Origin: JBGOUJ01 sp041477005 | GTDB lineage: Bacteria; Acidobacteriota; Terriglobia; Bryobacterales; JACQDG01 | Length of the DNA stretch: 7,578 bases | Assembly (NCBI GenBank): GCA_041477005.1 | Contig: JBGOUJ010000387.1 | Location: forward strand, 1 to 7,578 | Direction: 5' to 3' | In this document: positions 1-4,728 of the stretch, in pieces | How positions within the stretch are numbered: position 1 is the first letter of the stretch | Layout of the letters: each line of letters starts with the position of its first letter | Notes under the pieces: model-generated | What the model was told of the DNA's origin: nothing | Database searches by the model: none | Seen by the model: the letters and a program-made list of their open reading frames with translations, nothing else | Translations under genes and position numbers: made by a program

Positions 1-117
1 CAGTTCCGCCAGTTCCGTGGAATGGTTGATCGGATGACGGCTTGCGGTGACCGGGCGGTCGCCTTGCTCGACTATCTTGCCAAAGAGCGGTCTGGGACCG
101 GAACATACGGAACGTAA
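1..117 (+). CDS. C-terminal tail of an unrecognised protein (5' end outside window)
   Basis: Frame 1 is open from the first base to a TAA at 115-117, giving 38 residues ending in LLDYLAKERSGTGTYGT. The other two forward frames hit stops within about 40 bases. I do not recognise the family. The charged middle part (GMVDRMTACGDRAVALLDYL) could be an amphipathic helix. It is followed by about 120 bases without a gene and then by the first toxin-antitoxin module on the same strand. A fragment this short could be open by chance, so its reality is uncertain. Confidence 0.35.
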   Translation, partial: QFRQFRGMVDRMTACGDRAVALLDYLAKERSGTGTYGT

Positions 118-168
118 ACCAAGACAGTAACGGCTGCGAGGGCCATGCGCCATAACAACAATTGCGAT

Positions 169-178
169 TTAGATCTAA
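169..178. promoter_or_regulatory. AT-rich palindrome upstream of the Phd/YefM-type module, possible operator
   Basis: TTAGATCTAA is a perfect 10-bp palindrome and sits in the near-palindrome GATTTAGATCTAATC (166-180), about 60 bases before the antitoxin start. It is the most AT-rich part of the gap between 118 and 237. Phd/YefM antitoxins, with or without toxin, usually repress their own operon by binding short palindromes near the promoter, so this is a reasonable candidate. I could not pick out a convincing -35/-10 pair here. The operator role is inferred. Confidence 0.25.
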
Positions 179-237
179 TCCAGGATTGCCGTCGCTTCCC
201 GCAGGCGCTACCATGGAGCTGAACTGCAGGAGCGCAA

Positions 238-540
238 ATGGCTAGGGCTGCCGCCACTATACACCGAATACCAATAAGCCAGGTCCGCACGAAGCTTGGG
301 CAAATCGTTCGCCGCGCCCGCCTCAACGGGGAGTGCTTCATCGTGGAAAAGGGCGGTGTCCCGGTAGCGGGGATTATGAACCTCGATGACATGGAGGACT
401 ACCTGGAACTGCGCGACCCCGGCGTCAAGAGGCAAATTGCCCAAAGCTACCGGGACTACGGGCAGGGCAGGGTGAGGGACGCCAGGGTTTTCGTGGCCGA
501 ACTGCGGCGCGAGGCGAGTAAGCTCAAGAAACGCACCTGA
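238..540 (+). CDS. Type II antitoxin, Phd/YefM family
   Basis: A 100-residue protein. The N-terminal part (about residues 8-58) has the Phd/YefM layout: an ISQVRTKLGQIVRRAR helix in which the family begins its fold, then ECFIVEKGGVPVAGIMNLDDMEDYLEL, the strand-turn-strand followed by a helix that forms the DNA-binding dimer. The basic C-terminal tail (about 60-100, ending KLKKRT) would be the flexible segment that wraps and neutralises the toxin. The start is well supported by AGGAG at 228-232, five bases before the ATG. The gene ends 3 bases before the toxin start, so the two are co-transcribed and probably translationally coupled. The expected role is to bind the toxin and to repress the operon. 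The family call is from motif shape. At 100 residues it is slightly longer than typical members (about 80-90). Confidence 0.8.
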   Translation: MARAAATIHRIPISQVRTKLGQIVRRARLNGECFIVEKGGVPVAGIMNLDDMEDYLELRDPGVKRQIAQSYRDYGQGRVRDARVFVAELRREASKLKKRT

Positions 541-543
541 CCG

Positions 544-828
544 ATGTCCGCTGGATTCCGAATCCTCTCGACCGCAGCGTTTGAGAGAGATTCCCGGAAG
601 CTGACAAGAGAGTGCCCGGACCTCGCCATTCGACTTGGAGAAGCAATCGAAACTCTGGCTCGGGATCCCTGCAACAGCGCCCGAAGGCATGACATCAAGA
701 AGCTTTCGGGTGTGAAGGTCGGCAAGGGACAGTGGCGGATCCGGTTCAGGAAATACCGGCTGCGCTACGATGTGTTCGATCGAGATGTCGTTCTCCACTC
801 CGTTCGCCACCGCAAGGAGGCCTACTAA
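544..828 (+). CDS. Type II toxin, RelE/ParE superfamily
   Basis: A 94-residue protein whose start lies 3 bases after the antitoxin stop. It has no clear ribosome-binding site of its own, consistent with coupling. The order is N-terminal helices (residues 10-42, basic and glutamate-rich), then the RelE/ParE beta-sheet: KKLSGVKVGKGQWRIRFRKY (52-71), RLRYDVFDRDVVLHSVRHRKEAY (72-94). The KLSG...WRIR...YRLRYDV...L.HRK.AY pattern is characteristic of RelE-type mRNA interferases and ParE-type gyrase poisons. The several arginines (65, 67, 69, 72, 74) and the C-terminal HRKEAY resemble the basic residues that RelE uses on ribosome-bound mRNA. Pairing with a Phd/YefM antitoxin favours the RelE/YoeB side, but I cannot tell the target. 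The protein looks full length and undamaged. Confidence 0.8.
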   Translation: MSAGFRILSTAAFERDSRKLTRECPDLAIRLGEAIETLARDPCNSARRHDIKKLSGVKVGKGQWRIRFRKYRLRYDVFDRDVVLHSVRHRKEAY

Positions 829-841
829 CGCTCCGCCCGTC

Positions 842-923
842 TCACGCGGTCAGCTTGCGAGCTCTGCTCCGGACCATATCCCAGTCCGCCTCCCCGTGGG
901 CCTGGGTGGTGCGCAGGTTGCCC
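842..923 (-). pseudogene. Orphan 3' end of a group II PLP-decarboxylase gene
   Basis: Read on the minus strand this segment encodes VGNLRTTQAHGEADWDMVRS then RARKLTA and a TGA stop (844-842). It matches residue for residue, with 5 differences, the C-terminus of the complete decarboxylase at 1627-3069. At DNA level 844-923 and 1629-1708 agree at about 70 of 80 positions with no gaps. Homology starts at the stop codon and ends at about 923. Upstream codons (924-949) do not resemble the decarboxylase, and the second toxin gene ends at 950. It is therefore a 26-codon relic with no start, left from a paralogous or displaced copy. It also fills most of the gap between the two convergent toxin genes. 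Confidence 0.85.
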
Positions 924-949
924 ACTCTTTCTTGCTTCACGTCGCGGGC

Positions 950-1195
950 TTACTTCGGGTGAGCAGTAACGGAGAGAATCTGGTAGGTGTCCCCTTCGAT
1001 CTTGAAATAAAAGCGGTATCTGTCATCCACGCGCGCCTGCCAGACGTTATTCACCTCATCGTACTTCTTGGCCCGCAAAGACGGGTGGTGCAGATTCGCA
1101 ACGAGGAAGGCAACCTGCTTGTCAACCTTTGCCTTCAGCGCAGGGGTTAGCCCTTTGTACTGATTGATGAATTTCTGGGAGAACCCGTGCTTCAT
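950..1195 (-). CDS. Type II toxin, RelE/ParE superfamily (second module)
   Basis: An 81-residue protein. Residues 1-38 are basic helices (FSQKFINQYKGLTPALKAKV). Residues 39-81 are the beta-sheet core: LRAKKYDEVNNVWQARVDDR then YRFYFKIEGDTYQILSVTAHPK. The KKY-x-x-VWQARV-x-x-xYRFYF-x-IEGDTY-x-(I/V)L-x-V-x-xHPK pattern is that of short RelE/ParE-like cytotoxins annotated as translational repressors. Its ATG (1195-1193) overlaps the antitoxin stop as ATGA, so translation is directly coupled to the antitoxin. It is unrelated in detail to the toxin at 544-828, so this is a separate system rather than a duplication. The two toxin genes converge, with the decarboxylase relic between them. Molecular target unknown. 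Confidence 0.78.
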   Translation of the reverse strand: MKHGFSQKFINQYKGLTPALKAKVDKQVAFLVANLHHPSLRAKKYDEVNNVWQARVDDRYRFYFKIEGDTYQILSVTAHPK

Positions 1196-1440
1196 TTGGC
1201 CGCGCGACGAAGCGCCCGGATTCCGTCCTTGGCGCTCTTAAACGGGCCAATGAAGCGGCCCCGCTTGAAGTCTTCCAAACCTTCCGCGATCTCCCGGTCA
1301 ATGAGCGTTTTGGGGGTCAGGGTGATCTTGCCCTTTTCAACTTTGGCTTCCAGGAAGTCTCCGACAGCAACCCTCACCTGCCGGCGCAAAGCACCGGGAA
1401 GGGTCACCTGATATTTCGTTTTGACTCTGACGAGCGGCAT
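1192..1440 (-). CDS. Type II antitoxin, AbrB/MazE (SpoVT) family
   Basis: An 82-residue protein. Residues 3-44 (VRVKTKYQVTLPGALRRQVR then VAVGDFLEAKVEKGKITLTPK) are the swapped-hairpin AbrB fold: K-x-K-x-Q-V-T-L-P-x-x-(L/V)-R...V-x-x-GD-x-(L/V)-x-x-x-V-x-x-G-x-I-x-L. The acidic-then-basic C-terminal part (45-82, with FKRGRFIGPFKSAKDGIRAL) would contact the toxin. The gene lies immediately upstream of, and overlaps by 4 bp, the RelE/ParE-type toxin gene. AbrB-fold antitoxins more often accompany MazF or PIN toxins, so the RelE partner is a less common but known combination. The ATG has no strong Shine-Dalgarno match upstream. A good promoter lies 25-52 bases before it. Confidence 0.8.
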   Translation of the reverse strand: MPLVRVKTKYQVTLPGALRRQVRVAVGDFLEAKVEKGKITLTPKTLIDREIAEGLEDFKRGRFIGPFKSAKDGIRALRRAAK

Positions 1441-1464
1441 TGGATAGTTTAACTTTCTAACTTC

Positions 1465-1492
1465 AGCATAACATCTGCCACGAAGCAGTCAA
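1465..1492 (-). promoter_or_regulatory. Sigma70-type promoter of the AbrB-RelE-type module
   Basis: On the minus strand TTGACT (1492-1487) and TATGCT (1470-1465) are separated by 16 bases, close to the housekeeping consensus. This would start transcription around 1458, some 18 bases before the antitoxin ATG. The leader contains AAGTTAGAAAGTTAAAC, a tandem AAGTTA repeat. TCTGCCAC (1474-1481), inside the promoter spacer, is repeated in inverted form at 1526-1533. These repeats are candidate sites for autoregulation by the AbrB-type antitoxin. The promoter is read directly from sequence; the operator role is inferred. Confidence 0.5.
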
Positions 1493-1626
1493 GGACATCA
1501 GGAGCCGGTACAGGCCTACCAGCCCGTGGCAGAAGTGACTGACCGCCCATTGGCGCTCGATAAGGTCCGCCGAATCAACGGATTGCTGAACCCGAATCGC
1601 GAGGGACTAGGTTTTGCCACAGGCTG

Positions 1627-3069
1627 CTACGCGGTCAGCTCGCGCGCTTTGCTTCGCACCATGTCCCAGACCGCCTCCACGTGGGGCTGGGTGGTGCGCA
1701 GGTTCCCCACCGAAAGGCGCAGCGTGAACTTTTCGTTGAGCACGGTGCTCGAAAGAAAGAATTTGCCGCTGCTGTTGATGCCGTCGAGCAGGCCCTTGTT
1801 GAGCTTCTGGAGCTGGGGCTCGGTCATCCGCTGGGGATGGAAGCGGAAGCAGACGGTGGAAAAGACGATCGGCGCCATCAGCTCGAAATCCGGGTGCTCG
1901 GCGACGCTGGCGCCGAACTCGCGCGCCAGGCGCAGGTGCTCGCGCAGGTTGGCGGCTATGCCCTCCCGCCCGAAGTAGCGCAGCACGAACCACAGCTTGA
2001 GGGCGCGGAAGCGCCGCCCCAACGGCACGCCGTATTCGGTCAGATTGACCGCCTTGGGATCTTCGACGACGTTGATGTACTCCGGAACCAGCGTGAAAGC
2101 GCGGCGGAGGATTTCCGGCCGCCGGCAGTAAAAAGCGCTCAGGTCAACCGGCGTGAACAGCCACTTGTGCGGATTCACCACCAGCGAATCGGCGCGGTCG
2201 CAGCCGGCGAGCACCTGGCTCATTTCCGGCAGGATGGCCGCCGCGCCGCCGTAAGCGGCGTCGACGTGCAGCCACAGCCTTCGCCGGCCGCAGATATCGG
2301 CGATCTTGGGCACCGGATCGACCGAGGTGGTGGAGGTGGTCCCCACCGTGGCCACGACGCAGCAGGGACGGCGCCCTTCCAGCAGGTCGGCGGCGATGGC
2401 GGCATCCAAGGCCTCCGGCTTCATGCGGAACTCCGCATCCACCTCGATCTTGCGGACGTTGTCCAGGCCGATCCCCAGCGTCATGGCGGCCTTGTCGACC
2501 GAAGCGTGGGCCTGCTGGGAGGCGTAGACCACCAGCGGCGGCGCCCCGCTCAGGCCTTTGTTGCGGACCGAAAGATCCTCCTGCGCCTCGCGGGCCGCGG
2601 CCAGGGCGTGGAGCGTGGCGGTCGAAGCGGTGTCGTGGATCATCCCGAAGCTGTGATCGGGCAGGCCCATGAGCTGCCACAGCCAGTCGAGCACAACCTG
2701 CTCCAGCTCGGTCGCGCCGGGCGAGGTGCGCCATTGCATCGGATTGGTGTTGATCGCGGCGGCGATCATCTCGCCCAGAATGCCCGGCCCCGAGGCGGTG
2801 GTGGCAAAGTAAGCCATGAAACCGGGGTGATTCCAATGGGTCAGCGCGGGCAGGATCTGCCGCTCGAAATCGGCCAGGATCGCCGGCATTTCCTCGCCTC
2901 GCTCCGGCGGCTTGGCGGGCAGCGCCGCGACGGTCTGGCCGGGCAGGACGGCGGGCAATACCGGCCGCTCGCCGGCGTGCTCCAGGAAATCGGCCATCCA
3001 GTCGGCGGTCTCGCGCGCCAGGCGGCGGAACTCGGCGGCGGGCATGTCGCCCAAGTGGCGCTCGCTCAT
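1627..3069 (-). CDS. PLP-dependent group II decarboxylase, aromatic-L-amino-acid decarboxylase type
   Basis: A 480-residue, full-length enzyme expected to decarboxylate an L-amino acid, probably aromatic, to the amine in the cytoplasm using pyridoxal phosphate. Signature parts in order: HWNHPGFMAYFATTAS (78-93, substrate entry), MQWRTSPGATELEQVVLDWL (111-130), GMIHDTASTATLHAL (142-156), QQAHAS with His188 that stacks on the cofactor, ATVGTTST (240-247), HVDAAYGG with Asp270 for the pyridine nitrogen, and NPHKW with Schiff-base Lys302. Tyr331 in LVPEYI aligns with catalytic Tyr332 of animal DOPA decarboxylase, which favours true decarboxylation over aldehyde synthesis. IPLGRRFR-type motif: VPLGRRFRALKLWFV (348-362). 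The ATG at 3069 is chosen because it overlaps the aldolase stop as ATGA; an upstream GTG at 3114 would add 15 unlikely residues. It is the second gene of the operon. The exact substrate cannot be read from sequence. Confidence 0.88.
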   Translation of the reverse strand: MSERHLGDMPAAEFRRLARETADWMADFLEHAGERPVLPAVLPGQTVAALPAKPPERGEEMPAILADFERQILPALTHWNHPGFMAYFATTASGPGILGEMIAAAINTNPMQWRTSPGATELEQVVLDWLWQLMGLPDHSFGMIHDTASTATLHALAAAREAQEDLSVRNKGLSGAPPLVVYASQQAHASVDKAAMTLGIGLDNVRKIEVDAEFRMKPEALDAAIAADLLEGRRPCCVVATVGTTSTTSVDPVPKIADICGRRRLWLHVDAAYGGAAAILPEMSQVLAGCDRADSLVVNPHKWLFTPVDLSAFYCRRPEILRRAFTLVPEYINVVEDPKAVNLTEYGVPLGRRFRALKLWFVLRYFGREGIAANLREHLRLAREFGASVAEHPDFELMAPIVFSTVCFRFHPQRMTEPQLQKLNKGLLDGINSSGKFFLSSTVLNEKFTLRLSVGNLRTTQPHVEAVWDMVRSKARELTA

Positions 3070-3962
3070 GCGGCCGCCTCTTTCAAGACCCCGGGCAGCC
3101 ACTCCCGGAACCACCCTTTGAATTGCTCCGCCACGCGCCGGCCGCCGGGGCTCAGCGGCACCGTGTCACAGCCGGGCCGCAGGCCACGCTCGGCCAACGC
3201 CATCTTGATTCCCACCGGCACCGGGAAGCGGTCGATCCAGGCGATGAACTCCCGCAAGCGCCGGTCCAGCATCTGAGCCCGGCTGGAGGCTCCGCTCAAA
3301 ACGGCGCGGTCGATGGCCACCAGCAGCTCCGGGATTACGCCGGCAATGCCCGAAACCACCCCGTCGGCGCCTTGCGTGCGAGCTTCGGTGAAGATCTTGT
3401 CGTCCCCCATCAGCAGCAAAAACCGATGGTGCGACCGCAAGGCCTTCAGCCGGTTGAAGGACTCGAGCGAACCGCTGCTGTCCTTGATGCCGGCGAACCG
3501 TCCGGAAGAGAGCAGCTCGCGCGCTGTTTCACCCGAGATCTCGTTGGTGAAGAGCGGGATATTGTAGAGCAGGATGGGAAGATCGCCGGGCCGGGCGTCG
3601 GCAAAGCGCCAATAGAACTCCCGCACCTCCTCCTGGGCATAGCGGAAGAAATAAGGCGGCATCACCAGCAGGGCCTGAGCGCCGGAGTGGGCAGCCGCCT
3701 TCGCCAGTTCCAGCGTGCCTTCCAGCGTGGAGTGCCCCACCCCGGCGATGATCGGCGCCCGGCTGTGGGCGGCGGCGCAAGCCAGGACTTTGCTTCGCTG
3801 CTGGAGCGAGTAGTGGACGAATTCTCCGGTTGTTCCCCCGATGCAGATGGCCTTCACCCCGCCGTCGACCACAAAGTCGATCAGTTCGTTCAGGGCCGCC
3901 AGGTCGGGGCTGACACCGGAACCACAGGGCGTCACGAGCGGGGTATTCACACCTTCCAGCAT
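3066..3962 (-). CDS. DapA/NanA-superfamily class I aldolase, probably not a true dihydrodipicolinate synthase
   Basis: A 298-residue (beta/alpha)8-barrel lyase. Superfamily motifs: GVNTPLVTP (4-12), GGTTGE (42-47, Thr44 and Thr45 that bind the substrate carboxylate), LLVMPPYFF (98-106), LYNIP (132-136, Tyr133) and GIKDSSG with Schiff-base Lys160. Numbering matches E. coli DapA closely. Arg138, which in DapA binds the aspartate-semialdehyde carboxylate, is Phe138 here (YNIPLFTN), and the Tyr107 position is Phe105. This argues against DapA activity and for an aldolase or hydratase-aldolase acting on another 2-oxo acid, with pyruvate as the likely Schiff-base partner. The ATG at 3962 is preferred because the family begins right at MLEGVNTPLVTP; a TTG at 4034 would add 24 unrelated residues with no usable spacing to AGGAGA. 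First gene of the operon with the decarboxylase. Confidence 0.88.
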   Translation of the reverse strand: MLEGVNTPLVTPCGSGVSPDLAALNELIDFVVDGGVKAICIGGTTGEFVHYSLQQRSKVLACAAAHSRAPIIAGVGHSTLEGTLELAKAAAHSGAQALLVMPPYFFRYAQEEVREFYWRFADARPGDLPILLYNIPLFTNEISGETARELLSSGRFAGIKDSSGSLESFNRLKALRSHHRFLLLMGDDKIFTEARTQGADGVVSGIAGVIPELLVAIDRAVLSGASSRAQMLDRRLREFIAWIDRFPVPVGIKMALAERGLRPGCDTVPLSPGGRRVAEQFKGWFREWLPGVLKEAAA

Positions 3963-3995
3963 GATCGTGATCCAGAATATCACGACCGAATTGAC

Positions 3996-4036
3996 GATTG
4001 AGGGATAGCTGATTGGATCCGCACCGATCCTCAATC
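3996..4036. promoter_or_regulatory. Inverted repeat upstream of the aldolase-decarboxylase operon
   Basis: GATTGAGG (3996-4003) and CCTCAATC (4029-4036) are perfect 8-base inverted arms separated by 25 bases, lying 34-74 bases upstream of the aldolase ATG and just before the decayed gene on the other strand. Spaced arms of this kind can bind a dimeric regulator or form a leader stem. The short distance to the start places it in or next to the promoter. I see no strong -35/-10 pair for the operon. Its role is a guess based on position. Confidence 0.25.
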
Positions 4037-4042
4037 TCCTAA

Positions 4043-4545
4043 TTGGATTCTGTGCGAAACATCGCAGTGCTCTTGCTGGCGGCGCTGGCCTGTCTGGCTG
4101 ATGACCGCGGTTGGCCGGTGCTCGAAGCGGCCCTGAAGACCGCCGGCGGACGTGAGAGGGTGGCGGCGGTCAAAGACATATCCTTTGATCTCCTGAGTGA
4201 CGCCGCAAGGCGAGTTCGACATCGAGAGCAAGAGCCAGCTCGTTCTTCCCGACACCGTCTGACAGCAAAGCTCACTTCCGTTCAGAGAAATCCTCATGGC
4301 CCTGGACAACCGTAGCGGATGCCGAAAGGGGACCGCAGGGCGTGTCTGAGATTCCGGCTTGTGAGATCCGCCTGCCAGGCCGACTTGGCGCGCGCCAACA
4401 TCTTGTTTCAACCGCCCGACGGGTAGGCCGCCGCCCGATGGGCCACGAGAACCAGCCCGCGGGCCGGCTCTGTGACGTTATCGAAATCGCCGGCGTGGGT
4501 GGCACGCTCTTGCGCCTGGCCGTCGATCGGGCGAACGGCGACGTG
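4043..4545 (+). pseudogene. Decayed gene for an exported, probably LolA-like (outer-membrane lipoprotein-sorting-type) protein
   Basis: A secreted-protein gene broken by several frameshifts and stops. From TTG 4043 (or GTG 4052) one frame gives a signal peptide (NIAVLLLAALACLADD) and then LEAALKTAGGRERVAAVKDI ending near 4190. The sequence then continues in another frame from 4197 as VTPQGEFDIESKSQLVLPDT, meets a TGA at 4260-4262 (probably an old CGA Arg codon), and goes on as SSLPFREILMALDN. GPQGVSEIPA (4330-4359) is in a third frame. SACQADLARANILFQPP (4367-4417) follows in the first frame, with a TAG at 4424-4426. DVIEIAGVGGTLLRLAVDRA then NGDV (4474-4545) is in the third frame again. The pieces lie in order and read like one periplasmic beta-sheet domain. 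The LolA-like assignment is from general pattern memory. It is divergent from the aldolase operon and ends where the integrase-like fragment begins. Confidence 0.7.
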
Positions 4546-4554
4546 GCTCCTACC

Positions 4555-4641
4555 TCAGTCGCGCGACGCCAGCTCGACCCCGGTCTTTTCGGCCTCCTCT
4601 CGGACGATCCTGAACACTGCCTGGGGGCTCCGCCAAGCTTG
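4555..4641 (-). pseudogene. Possible tyrosine-recombinase (integrase) fragment
   Basis: The minus strand here reads QAWRSPQAVFRIVREEAEKT followed by GVELASRD and a TGA (4557-4555). This resembles the segment just before the catalytic HDLRRT box of phage-type integrases, which commonly runs QAV-x-x-(I/V)-V-(K/R)-x-A-A-x-x-(A/T)-G-(I/V)-x-x-L-A-P-H-D-L-R-R-T. Restoring one base after GAC would give DLR before a new stop, which fits a frameshifted relic. No start, no catalytic tyrosine and no further domain are visible, so at best it is a dead fragment. The similarity covers under 30 residues and may be fortuitous. Its junction with the decayed exported-protein gene at about 4545 would make sense as an old insertion point. 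Confidence 0.3.
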
Positions 4642-4728
4642 GCAGTGGAGTATGGGTTGACGCAGTCGAAGAAACTTTGCGGGAAGTATAGTGAAGAAAC
4701 GGCGAAGATCCGATAAACTCGGTGGAGT

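Noticed and set aside
1526..1626. Plus-strand reading frame starting at GTG 1526 (AEVTDRPLALDKVRR...) as a small gene or remnant.
   Set aside because: It looks protein-like for about 30 codons, but I recognise no family, there is no ribosome-binding site, and it runs on into the antisense of the decarboxylase.
3070..3114. GTG start for the decarboxylase 15 codons upstream.
   Set aside because: The ATG at 3069 forms the ATGA overlap with the aldolase stop and gives the usual family N-terminus.
1681..3276. A 531-codon open frame on the plus strand opposite the decarboxylase.
   Set aside because: It lies antisense to a clearly recognisable enzyme; its translation is repetitive and rich in G, R, H and Q, typical of an antisense shadow in GC-rich DNA.
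3123..4001. A 292-codon plus-strand open frame opposite the aldolase.
   Set aside because: Same reason: low-complexity composition and no domain, while the minus strand encodes a complete aldolase.
3963..4034. N-terminal extension of the aldolase from TTG at 4034.
   Set aside because: The extra 24 residues do not fit the family, and AGGAGA directly touches the TTG without spacing; the ATG at 3962 begins right at the conserved first strand.
4657..4692. TTGACG (4657) with TATAGT (4687) as a methylase promoter.
   Set aside because: The spacer is 24 bases, too long for a normal sigma70 promoter; TATAGT is kept only as a possible -10 element.
4342..4716. A 124-codon plus-strand open frame as an intact gene.
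   Set aside because: Only separate pieces of it (SEIPA, DVIEIAGVGG...) are family-like; the piece between them is in another frame, so it is part of the decayed exported-protein gene followed by unrelated sequence.
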